Shown one piece after another: positions 1-5,942 of a stretch of DNA of 11,239 nucleotides (position 1 is the first letter of the stretch; every line of letters begins with the position of its first letter). The DNA is from Hyphomonadaceae bacterium UBA2389 (lineage in GTDB: Bacteria; Pseudomonadota; Alphaproteobacteria; Caulobacterales; Aquidulcibacteraceae): contig DDSN01000011.1 in NCBI GenBank assembly GCA_002343395.1, forward strand, positions 1 to 11,239, given 5' to 3'. The position numbers and the translations under genes are program-made. A model generated the notes under the pieces. The model saw nothing but the letters and a program-made list of their open reading frames with translations. It did no database searches and was not told where the DNA came from.

Positions 1-2
1 TG

Positions 3-1196
3 TTCACCCGCGGCGAGACGCAGGCGATCGTGGTCGCCACGCTCGGCACCGCCGAAGACGAGCAATTCATCGACGCGCTCTCGGGCACCACCAAGGAGCG
101 CTTCATGCTCCACTACAATTTCCCTCCTTATAGCGTCGGCGAAACCGGCCGCATGGGCGGGGCCGGGCGCCGTGAGATCGGCCACGGCAAATTGGCTTGG
201 CGGGCGATGAAGGCAGTGCTGCCGAGCGCGGAGCAATTCCCATACACGGTGCGCATCGTCTCGGAGATCACCGAGAGCAATGGCTCGTCCTCGATGGCCA
301 CGGTATGCGGCTCGTCCTTGGCGCTGATGGACGCGGGCGTTCCAATCGCGGCGCCGGTCGCGGGCGTCGCCATGGGCCTCATCCTTGAGGATTATGGCTT
401 CGAAGTGCTGACAGACATTCTGGGCGATGAAGATCATCTGGGCGACATGGACTTCAAGGTCGCCGGTACAGAGAAGGGCATCACCTCGCTGCAGATGGAC
501 ATCAAGGTCGCCGGCATCACCGAGGAGATCATGAAGGTGGCGCTGGAGCGGGCGCACAAGGGCCGCCTGCACATTCTCGGCGAAATGAACAAAGCGCTTG
601 AGCGTCCGCGCGAGAGCGTCGGCGCCAACGCGCCACGCATCGTTCAGATCAACATCCCCGTCGACAAAATTCGCGATGTGATCGGCACCGGCGGCAAGGT
701 GATCCGCGAAATCGTTGAAAAGACCGGCGCCAAGATCAATGTCGAAGACGACGGCACCGTGAAGGTGGCGTCAGCCAATGCGGAATCGATCGAAGCCGCG
801 ATCAAGTGGATCAAGGGTCTCACGAGCGAGCCTGAAGTCGGCCAGATCTACGAAGGCAAGGTCGTGAAGGTGATGGAGTTCGGCGCCTTCGTGAACTATT
901 TCGGCGCGAAGGACGGCCTCGTTCACGTTTCGCAATTGGCGCGCGAGCGCGTCGAGAAGCCCAGCGACGTGGTCAAGGAAGGCGACATCGTTAAGGTGAA
1001 GCTGCTCGGCTTCGACGATCGCGGCAAGACCAAGCTCTCGATGAAGGTCGTCGATCAGGCCACCGGCGCCGATCTCAGTGCGGAGATGGGCGAGGAGGCC
1101 GAGGATCCCGGTCCGCGCCGCGATCGCGGCGATCGTCCCCGTCGCGACCGCGGCGACCGTGACCGCCGCCCGCGGCGCGAAAGCTCGGGCGACTAA
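3..1196 (+). CDS. pnp: Polynucleotide phosphorylase, C-terminal part (5' end outside window)
   Basis: PNPase degrades RNA 3' to 5' with phosphate, releasing nucleoside diphosphates, and usually works in the RNA degradosome. The frame is open from base 3 (FTRGETQAIVVATLGT), so the start lies upstream; about 397 residues are present, against roughly 700 in the family. Domains in order: the second RNase PH core, with phosphate-site SSMATVCGSS near 289-318 and metal-binding GDEDHLGDMDFKVAGT near 423-470; a KH domain at about 640-830 with the GTGGK loop; an S1 domain at about 837-1055. The last 27 residues (1113-1193) are a charged RRDRGDR-repeat tail. The catalytic Asp residues are present, so the enzyme should be active. 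A strong terminator follows the stop. Identity is certain; only the truncation limits the entry. Confidence 0.97.
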   Translation, partial: FTRGETQAIVVATLGTAEDEQFIDALSGTTKERFMLHYNFPPYSVGETGRMGGAGRREIGHGKLAWRAMKAVLPSAEQFPYTVRIVSEITESNGSSSMATVCGSSLALMDAGVPIAAPVAGVAMGLILEDYGFEVLTDILGDEDHLGDMDFKVAGTEKGITSLQMDIKVAGITEEIMKVALERAHKGRLHILGEMNKALERPRESVGANAPRIVQINIPVDKIRDVIGTGGKVIREIVEKTGAKINVEDDGTVKVASANAESIEAAIKWIKGLTSEPEVGQIYEGKVVKVMEFGAFVNYFGAKDGLVHVSQLARERVEKPSDVVKEGDIVKVKLLGFDDRGKTKLSMKVVDQATGADLSAEMGEEAEDPGPRRDRGDRPRRDRGDRDRRPRRESSGD

Positions 1197-1217
1197 GCGC
1201 GCAACGGAATGGCAAAG

Positions 1218-1250
1218 AGAAAGCCCGCCTTCACAAGAGGCGGGCTTTCT
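1218..1250 (+). terminator. Intrinsic terminator of pnp
   Basis: A perfect 13-bp stem pairs 1218-1230 with 1238-1250 (core AAAGCCCGCCT / AGGCGGGCTTT) around a 7-nt loop. It is followed by the T-rich tract TTCTTGG and starts 21 nt after the pnp stop codon. This is a typical Rho-independent terminator. It also argues against the ATG at 1209 as the start of the next gene, because translation from there would run through the hairpin. Confidence 0.9.
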
Positions 1251-1292
1251 TCTTGGCGCAATGCCGCCACACTGAACGTGTGTGCTACAGGC

Positions 1293-1520
1293 TTGACCAC
1301 GCTCGCCCTCATCGCCCGCTTCGCCTCGCGCTCGGAAGCGCTGATCGCGCAATCCCTGCTGCGGAGCGAGGGGATCGAAACGCTGATGCCAGAGTTCAAC
1401 GTGCTGATGGCGGAACTTGACCCGTCCATGATGGAACACGGCTGGCGGCTGATGGGCTCAAGCGGAGACGTGTTCAAGGCGCAGGCGATCCTGCGCGAGG
1501 CGAGGGCGGAGGAGCCCTAA
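1293..1520 (+). CDS. DUF2007-like small protein
   Basis: A 75-residue protein if translated from TTG 1293; GTG 1278 is an in-frame alternative. The longer frame from ATG 1209 is unlikely because it covers the pnp terminator. The protein begins with a beta-strand-like LALIARF, then the helix SEALIAQSLLRSEGIETLM, and ends with the helix DVFKAQAILREAR. This pattern (strand, 'EA..AQ.LL.SEGI', C-terminal helix) matches the small DUF2007 family, which has no firmly known function. Neither start has a strong ribosome site, so the start is uncertain. Its stop codon overlaps the fabI stop on the other strand. The family call is from pattern recognition only. Confidence 0.6.
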   Translation: MTTLALIARFASRSEALIAQSLLRSEGIETLMPEFNVLMAELDPSMMEHGWRLMGSSGDVFKAQAILREARAEEP

Positions 1521-1526
1521 GGCTCC
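1511..1526. terminator. Hairpin holding both convergent stop codons
   Basis: GGAGCC-CTAA-GGCTCC is a perfect 6-bp inverted repeat with a 4-nt loop. The loop CTAA contains the + strand stop TAA (1518-1520) and the complement of the fabI stop TAG (1517-1519). No T-run follows on either strand, so it is a weak terminator candidate, but it is the only hairpin seen between the two converging genes. Confidence 0.4.
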
Positions 1527-2332
1527 ACGCCGTCCGGCACGCCGACGACGTGGAAGCCGCCATCGACATGGATGCACTCACCCGCGACGCTCTTACCGAG
1601 GTCGCTCAGCAACCACAGCGCACATCCAGCGACGCCTTCCATGGTCGTGTCTTCCTTCAGCAGGCTCCAATCGCGCGCTGTGCTCATCAGCTGCTTGCCG
1701 CCTGAAATCCCCGCCATCGCCAGCGTGCGCATCGGCCCGGGCGAGACAGCGTTCACGCGAATGCCCTTCGGCCCCAGGTCGCGCGCGATGTAGCGGGTGG
1801 AGGCTTCGAGCGCGGCCTTCGCCACGCCCATCATATTGTAGTTCGGCACGACGCGCTCGGAACCCTGATAGGTTAGCGTGATGATCGAGCCGCCGTCTTT
1901 CATCAGCGGCGCGGCGCGCTTGCACGCGTCGACGAACGAGTAGGCTGAAATGTCCATCGACGATTTGAACATTTCCCGCGTCGTGTTCTCAACGAACGAG
2001 CCCTTGAGCGCGGATTTGTCCGCGAACGCGATGGCGTGCACGAGGAAGTCGAGCTTTCCCCATTTCGTCGCGATTTCCGCGAACGCGCGATCCATGGAGG
2101 CGTCGTCGGTGACATCGGCCGGCACCATGAATGTCACGCCGACGCTCTCCGCCAACGGACGCACGCGCTTCTCAAGCGCTTCGCCTTGATAAGTGAACGC
2201 CAGCTCCGCGCCTTGGTAAGCGAGCTGCTTGGCGATGCCCCAGGCAATCGAGTGGTCGTTGGCGACGCCCATCACGAGCCCGCGCTTGCCCTTCATCAAA
2301 TCGCCCTTGGGCAGCGTCCATTCGTCGGCCAT
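1517..2332 (-). CDS. fabI: Enoyl-[acyl-carrier-protein] reductase, FabI type
   Basis: Catalyses the last step of each fatty-acid elongation cycle in the cytoplasm, reducing trans-2-enoyl-ACP with NAD(P)H; it is the triclosan target family. The 271-residue protein has the divergent SDR cofactor motif GVANDHSIAWGIA (22-34), and Tyr155, Tyr165 and Lys172 in TYQGSERVVPNYNMMGVAK. These sit at a constant +9 offset from E. coli Tyr146, Tyr156 and Lys163. 'HVDGGFHVVG' closes the Rossmann domain near the C-terminus. Start ATG 2332 is preceded by GGAG at a spacing of 7. It is the last gene of fabA-fabB-fabI, 33 bp after fabB, and its stop overlaps the convergent DUF2007-like gene. Confidence 0.96.
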   Translation of the reverse strand: MADEWTLPKGDLMKGKRGLVMGVANDHSIAWGIAKQLAYQGAELAFTYQGEALEKRVRPLAESVGVTFMVPADVTDDASMDRAFAEIATKWGKLDFLVHAIAFADKSALKGSFVENTTREMFKSSMDISAYSFVDACKRAAPLMKDGGSIITLTYQGSERVVPNYNMMGVAKAALEASTRYIARDLGPKGIRVNAVSPGPMRTLAMAGISGGKQLMSTARDWSLLKEDTTMEGVAGCALWLLSDLGKSVAGECIHVDGGFHVVGVPDGVEP

Positions 2333-2365
2333 GATTGGTCTCCGATAAAGTCTGTTCGTGTGGTC

Positions 2366-3580
2366 TTAGGCCGCCACTTTCGTGAACGCCAGCGTCGCAT
2401 TGGTGCCGCCGAAGCCGAACGAGTTGGAGAGCACGCAATTGATCTCGCGATCCTCGCGCTTGCGCAGGATCGGGAGATCCTCGAAAGCGGGATCGAGTTC
2501 CTCGATATGCGCGCTCTCACAGGCAAAACCGTTGTTCATCATCAAGAGCGAGTAAATCGCTTCTTGAGCGCCAGCGGCGCCAAGCGAGTGCCCGGTCAGC
2601 GATTTGGTGCTCGAGATCAGCGGCGGCTTCGCCCCGAACACGGCGCGCACGGCTTCCATTTCCTTGAGGTCGCCCACAGGCGTCGATGTGCCGTGCGTAT
2701 TGAGATAGTCCACCGGACGATCCAAATAGCGCATCGCGATCTTCATGCAGCGCACCGCGCCTTCACCCGATGGAGCGACCATATCGTGGCCGTCGCTGGT
2801 GGCGCCGTAGCCCGCGACCTCGCCGTAGATTTTGGCGCCGCGCTTTTTTGCTCGCTGATACTCCTCAAGCACCAAGACGCCGGCGCCGCCCGCGATGACG
2901 AATCCATCGCGGTTCTTGTCGTAGGCGCGGGAGGCCTTCTCCGGCGTATCGTTGTACTTGCTGCTCATCGCGCCCATGGCGTCGAACAATACAGACAGCG
3001 TCCAGTCCAATTCCTCGCTGCCGCCCGCGAACATCACGTCTTGGCGCCCGTCGCGGATCATTTCGTACGCGTTGCCGATGCAGTGTGCGCTGGTCGCGCA
3101 GGCGGAGCTGATCGAATAGTTCACGCCCCTGATTTCGAAGGGCGTCGCCAAGGTGGCGCTTGCGGTGGAGCTCATCGCTTTCGGCACCGCGAACGGACCG
3201 ACGCGCTTGGCGCCTTTTTCGCGCGCGGTGTCCGCCGCTTGTACAATCGCCGCCGCGGAGGGTCCGCCTGAGCCCATAACGATGCCTGTGCGCTCGTTGG
3301 AGACTTCATCGTGTGCGAGGCCGGCGTCGGTTATCGCCTGTTGCATGGCGATGTAGTTCCAGCCCGAGCCCTCTCCCATAAAGCGCATAACGCGCTTGTC
3401 GACGACCCCTTCTGGCCGCACTTGAGGTTCGCCATGCACCTGGCAGCGCATGCCTTTCTCGGCATACTCGGGCGCGCTGCGAATGCCGCTCTTTGCTTCT
3501 CGCAGGCTGGCCAGCACTTCTTGTGTATTGTTGCCGATCGAGGAAACGATCCCCATTCCGGTGACTACGACGCGGCGCAT
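2366..3580 (-). CDS. fabB: Beta-ketoacyl-ACP synthase I
   Basis: Condenses malonyl-ACP with acyl-ACP and is needed to elongate the cis-unsaturated intermediates made by FabA. The 404-residue protein keeps the KAS I Cys-His-His triad: Cys161 in SSACATSAHC, His296 in NTHGTSTPVGD and His331 in KSLTGHSLGAAGA, with Lys326 nearby. Each is two positions before its E. coli FabB equivalent (Cys163, His298, His333). 'SNSFGFGGTNATL' lies near the C-terminus. Start ATG 3580 has a very good AGGAG site at a spacing of 5, and the fabA stop TAG overlaps that site, suggesting coupled translation. KAS II (FabF) is less likely because of the pairing with fabA. Confidence 0.95.
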   Translation of the reverse strand: MRRVVVTGMGIVSSIGNNTQEVLASLREAKSGIRSAPEYAEKGMRCQVHGEPQVRPEGVVDKRVMRFMGEGSGWNYIAMQQAITDAGLAHDEVSNERTGIVMGSGGPSAAAIVQAADTAREKGAKRVGPFAVPKAMSSTASATLATPFEIRGVNYSISSACATSAHCIGNAYEMIRDGRQDVMFAGGSEELDWTLSVLFDAMGAMSSKYNDTPEKASRAYDKNRDGFVIAGGAGVLVLEEYQRAKKRGAKIYGEVAGYGATSDGHDMVAPSGEGAVRCMKIAMRYLDRPVDYLNTHGTSTPVGDLKEMEAVRAVFGAKPPLISSTKSLTGHSLGAAGAQEAIYSLLMMNNGFACESAHIEELDPAFEDLPILRKREDREINCVLSNSFGFGGTNATLAFTKVAA

Positions 3581-3588
3581 GGGCGCTC

Positions 3589-4116
3589 CTATTCCATGGC
3601 GGCGAGTTGCTCGGCGCTGAACAACCCGACCTTCAGGTCCTTGGCGCTATAGATAAGCTTATCGTCCGCGAACATCACCCCGTCGCCGACGCAAAGCGCC
3701 ATCCTGCGCAGGATCACCTTCTTCAAATCGATCTCATAGCGCACGAGCGTCTTGCGCGGCGTCACCTGTCCCCGGAACTCGACCTCGCCGACCCCAAGCG
3801 CGCGCCCGCGCCCTGGCGCACCCATCCAGCACATGAAAAAACCGACGAGCTGCCACATGGCGTCCAGGCCAAGGCAGCCTGGCATCACTGGGTCGCCTTT
3901 GAAGTGGCAGTCGAAAAACCAAAGGTCTGGCCGGACATCGAGTTCGGCCACGATGCGTCCCTTTCCATGGGCCCCGCCTTCGTCAGTAATGTGGGTGATC
4001 CGATCGAACATCAGCATTGGCGGCAGCGGCAATTGGGCGTTGCCGGGGCCGAACATTAGGCCTTCGCCGGACCGGACGAGGTCTTCGTAGGATAGGGAAG
4101 AGGGCCGCGTGCTCAT
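3589..4116 (-). CDS. fabA: 3-hydroxydecanoyl-ACP dehydratase/isomerase
   Basis: Dehydrates 3-hydroxyacyl-ACP and isomerises the C10 trans-2 product to cis-3, the entry to unsaturated fatty acids in the anaerobic pathway. The 175-residue hot-dog-fold protein is of normal family length. Catalytic His71 lies in FDCHFKGDPVMPGCLGLDA and Asp85 14 residues on, matching the FabA active-site pair. Start ATG 4116 is preceded by AAGGG at a spacing of 6. It is the first fab gene, 8 bp upstream of fabB. A 65-codon ORF ends 50 bp upstream on the same strand, so the fab genes could be read from that promoter or from their own; no convincing promoter was seen in the gap. Confidence 0.95.
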   Translation of the reverse strand: MSTRPSSLSYEDLVRSGEGLMFGPGNAQLPLPPMLMFDRITHITDEGGAHGKGRIVAELDVRPDLWFFDCHFKGDPVMPGCLGLDAMWQLVGFFMCWMGAPGRGRALGVGEVEFRGQVTPRKTLVRYEIDLKKVILRRMALCVGDGVMFADDKLIYSAKDLKVGLFSAEQLAAME

Positions 4117-4166
4117 GCCGAGCCCTTACAGCTCAGCCTTGAATGCGGCAAGGCTCCAACAAGACG

Positions 4167-4364
4167 CTAACGGCTCCCGCGACCCCGCGCGGCATCGACG
4201 AGGTCGGACAGGCGCTGAATCATCTGGGTCAAGGCCTGCGCGTTCACCGAACGCGGCGGGGCCTGGTCGAGCGCCGCCAGGAGTTCGTCTATCGCCGCCA
4301 GACAGTGGCGTGCGAATTCAGATGAACTCGAGTGCTCCGATTGGCTTGGCTCCTTTTGCTGCAT
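4167..4364 (-). CDS. Small helical protein of unknown function, divergent from luxR
   Basis: I do not recognise this 65-residue protein. An in-frame start at 4442 exists, but ATG 4364 is chosen because GGAGG (4371-4375) sits 6 nt before it, one of the best ribosome sites in the window. The sequence has a polar Ser/Glu-rich N-terminus (about residues 1-15), then two likely amphipathic helices: FARHCLAAIDELLAALDQ (about 17-34) and NAQALTQMIQRLSDLVDAA (about 41-59), with a basic end RGRGSR. There is no signal peptide, helix-turn-helix or metal site. It is transcribed away from luxR and toward fabA. By position and shape it could be a regulatory or adaptor protein, for example a LuxR antiactivator like TraM, but no homology to TraM is visible. 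Confidence 0.6.
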   Translation of the reverse strand: MQQKEPSQSEHSSSSEFARHCLAAIDELLAALDQAPPRSVNAQALTQMIQRLSDLVDAARGRGSR

Positions 4365-4431
4365 TGTCAGCCTCCGCTCTTCGGGTAATTGTTGCCGGCT
4401 GTTTTCGTGGCGGAAGGGGGTACACACCCCC
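4365..4431. promoter_or_regulatory. Divergent control region between the 65-aa ORF and luxR
   Basis: This 67-bp gap must hold the divergent promoters unless each gene is read from further away. I see no convincing -35/-10 pair on either strand. The notable element is the perfect inverted repeat GGGGGT-ACAC-ACCCCC (4416-4431), which ends directly at GTG 4432. It could be an operator or an mRNA hairpin. Confidence 0.45.
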
Positions 4432-4450
4432 GTGCCGCACAACTGGGGGT
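4416..4450 (+). promoter_or_regulatory. Competing stem-loops at the luxR translation start
   Basis: The segment ACCCCC (4426-4431) can pair perfectly with GGGGGT upstream (4416-4421, 4-nt loop) or with GGGGGT downstream (4445-4450, 13-nt loop containing GTG 4432). The two hairpins exclude each other. The upstream G-run belongs to the possible ribosome site GGAAGGGGG for GTG 4432. The downstream one lies just before the alternative start GTG 4456. This could tune luxR translation. The pairing is seen in the sequence; the function is inferred. Confidence 0.35.
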
Positions 4451-5193
4451 TGGATGTGAACGCCGCTCAGAGGCTTTGGCAGTTCATCGAACGCTGCGAA
4501 GCGACCAACTCGATGGAGGGAGTGGGCGGCGCGTTTATTGCCGAAATGGCTGACCTCGGATTTCCTTACGTTGCGCTATCCTCCCACGTTGACCCTCTCA
4601 ATCCGCCGCCTGGGGCGGTGATGGTGCTCCGTTACCCAGAGAGCTGGGTGGCGCACTATAGTTCGGAGCAATATCAACAGTTTGATCCCGTGTTCGATTA
4701 TGCTCGAACGCGTTCGACGCCGTTCTGGTGGAGCGACGCTCGCTTCCAGGCGCGGATCGGCGGCGTTCAGAAACGGGTTCTCGCCGAGGGCGCCGAAGCC
4801 GGAATTCGCAATGGGGTCACGATCCCCATTCGCGGCCCTGATGCGTTGCCTGCCTCGTGTTCGCTTGTGGCCGATCGCGACGGCGTCGATCCACAAATGT
4901 ACACTTTGGTGCATGCGCTAGCCGTGTACGCTCACGAACGGGCGCGCAGAATTTATGCGGCGACGGTTTTGACGTGTGAACCGCGTCTGACAGAACGCGA
5001 GCGCGAGTGCCTGATGCTGGTCGCGCGCGGGAAGAGCGACTGGGTCATCAGCTGTCTGCTTGGCACGAGCGAAAAAGCGGTCAACCGTACGATCGAGCGG
5101 GCGAAGAAGCGGCTGGGTGTGGCGACGCGAACGCAGGCGATCATCCGTGCGCTGCACTCCGGCGAAATTTCACTGTACGACATCGCTGACTGA
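4432..5193 (+). CDS. luxR: LuxR-family AHL-responsive transcription regulator
   Basis: Cytoplasmic quorum-sensing receptor that binds an acyl-homoserine lactone and then DNA. The 253-residue protein has an N-terminal autoinducer-binding domain (about 15-175) and a C-terminal LuxR helix-turn-helix (about 184-245). All nine residues diagnostic for AHL-type LuxR proteins are present with correct spacing: Trp72, Tyr76, Asp85, Pro86, Trp100 and Gly128 in the pocket (TraR W57, Y61, D70, P71, W85, G113), and Glu190, Leu194 and Gly200 in the HTH (TraR E178, L182, G188). The start is GTG 4432 with G-rich GGAAGGGGG upstream; GTG 4456 would remove eight residues and is also plausible. luxI follows in tandem 111 bp downstream. 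The symbol is a family name. Whether it activates or represses cannot be read from the sequence. Confidence 0.93.
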   Translation: MPHNWGLDVNAAQRLWQFIERCEATNSMEGVGGAFIAEMADLGFPYVALSSHVDPLNPPPGAVMVLRYPESWVAHYSSEQYQQFDPVFDYARTRSTPFWWSDARFQARIGGVQKRVLAEGAEAGIRNGVTIPIRGPDALPASCSLVADRDGVDPQMYTLVHALAVYAHERARRIYAATVLTCEPRLTERERECLMLVARGKSDWVISCLLGTSEKAVNRTIERAKKRLGVATRTQAIIRALHSGEISLYDIAD

Positions 5194-5208
5194 GCGTTCG
5201 AGCGCTCA
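5191..5208. repeat. Hairpin at the luxR stop codon
   Basis: TGAGCG (5191-5196) and CGCTCA (5203-5208) form a perfect 6-bp inverted repeat with a 6-nt loop, and the first three bases are the luxR stop codon. No T-run follows on either strand, so it is not a classical terminator. It could partly separate luxR from luxI transcription, protect the mRNA 3' end, or bind a regulator. Confidence 0.3.
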
Positions 5209-5219
5209 AATCCAAGAAA

Positions 5220-5251
5220 CCAAGCTGTCAAGAGAGAAATGACCCCCTTGG
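5220..5251. promoter_or_regulatory. Interrupted dyad upstream of luxI, possible LuxR operator
   Basis: The arms CCAAG (5220-5224) and CTTGG (5247-5251) flank inner arms GTCA (5227-5230) and TGAC (5240-5243). The dyad is symmetric except for a 1-nt spacer difference. Its centre, about 5235, lies near -46 if transcription starts close to 5282, similar to where lux boxes sit at LuxR-activated promoters. It does not match the classical lux-box sequence, so the assignment is inferred from position and symmetry. Confidence 0.35.
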
Positions 5252-5275
5252 CGTGCGCCCGTTAAAGAATACAAC
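5248..5275 (+). promoter_or_regulatory. Candidate luxI promoter
   Basis: TTGGCG (5248-5253) and TACAAC (5270-5275) are separated by 16 bp. Each matches the sigma-70 consensus at four of six positions. The site is in the 111-bp gap before luxI, between two dyads. A weak core of this kind would fit an activator-dependent promoter, but matches of this quality can occur by chance. Confidence 0.35.
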
Positions 5276-5292
5276 TCAAGATTGTATTTTTT
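5264..5292. promoter_or_regulatory. AT-rich dyad just before luxI
   Basis: AATACAA (5268-5274) and TTGTATT (5282-5288) form a perfect 7-bp inverted repeat with a 7-nt centre. Three more A-T pairs follow after one mismatch, giving 11-bp arms. It is strikingly AT-rich for this GC-rich window and overlaps the candidate -10 and start site, 12 bp before the luxI ATG. It could be a repressor or AHL-receptor operator. As RNA it is a weak hairpin followed by T residues, so a leaky terminator/attenuator is the alternative. Confidence 0.45.
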
Positions 5293-5304
5293 GACGAGCC
5301 GCTT

Positions 5305-5925
5305 ATGTTGCACTTGGTTACTGCAGACAATCGCGAACTCTACCGCGCTGAGCTGCTTGAAATGCATCGGCAGAGAAAAGCGATTTTTGTCGATGACCTC
5401 GGCTGGCCGCTCGAATGCGACGGTGACGTGGAATGCGATGCATTCGACACGCTCGGCGCCCTCTATCTCCTGGCGTTAGAGGAGGGGGAAACGCTGGGCG
5501 GGTCCGCCCGCCTCCTCCCGAGCACCCAGCCGCACCTGCTGGGCGCGGTCTTCCCGGAGCTCTGCGAAGAAGGCGTGCCAATCGACGACACGATTTGGGA
5601 GGCGACGCGGTTCTGCCCTGCTCCTGGAATCGCTGTCCCTGAACGGCGGCGCGCTCTTCTCGGCAAGATCATTGCCGGCATCCTTGAGGCAGGTCTGTTG
5701 TTTGGAATGACGCAGGTGACGTTTGTCGCCAGCGCTGCTCTCAAGCCTTTGGCGTTGGCGGCGGGATGGAGTGTTCGTCCCCTGGGTGCAAGCCGCCGTT
5801 ACGGCCGCGAGCGCATCTCGGCCTTTGTCGCGGACGTTGACGCCGCAGGGCTTCGGCGAGTCCGGGAACGATACGGTCTTCACGCGCCCCTTCTTCGTTA
5901 CCTGCCCGCACGCAAGGCGGCATAG
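5305..5925 (+). CDS. luxI: Acyl-homoserine-lactone synthase, LuxI family
   Basis: LuxI enzymes make acyl-homoserine lactone signals from S-adenosylmethionine and acyl-ACP (some use acyl-CoA). The 206-residue protein has a GNAT-like fold and the invariant family residues at nearly canonical numbers: Arg24, Phe28 and Trp34 in RKAIFVDDLGW, Asp45 and Asp48 in ECDAFD, Arg69 in GSARLLPS, and Glu99 and Arg102 in WEATRFCP. Start ATG 5305 has a weak GACGAG ribosome site at a spacing of 6. The gene follows luxR in tandem and precedes a PhyH-like oxygenase gene by 17 bp, which suggests a luxI-phyH transcript. Acyl chain length and 3-substitution cannot be predicted safely from the sequence. The symbol is a family name. 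Confidence 0.95.
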   Translation: MLHLVTADNRELYRAELLEMHRQRKAIFVDDLGWPLECDGDVECDAFDTLGALYLLALEEGETLGGSARLLPSTQPHLLGAVFPELCEEGVPIDDTIWEATRFCPAPGIAVPERRRALLGKIIAGILEAGLLFGMTQVTFVASAALKPLALAAGWSVRPLGASRRYGRERISAFVADVDAAGLRRVRERYGLHAPLLRYLPARKAA

Positions 5926-5942
5926 AAACCGAGGTTGTTCCC

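Noticed and set aside
1209..1292. N-terminal extension of the DUF2007-like gene from ATG 1209
   Set aside because: It would place the pnp terminator hairpin inside the coding region, and the added residues do not look like the family.
771..1439. A 222-codon open frame on - opposite pnp and the DUF2007-like gene
   Set aside because: It crosses the pnp terminator and is antisense to the KH/S1 coding region; it is a shadow of GC-rich coding sequence.
2036..3271. A 411-codon open frame on + opposite fabI and fabB
   Set aside because: It lies antisense to two well-identified genes, has an Arg/His/Ala-rich composition typical of mirrored GC-rich codons, and shows no recognisable domain.
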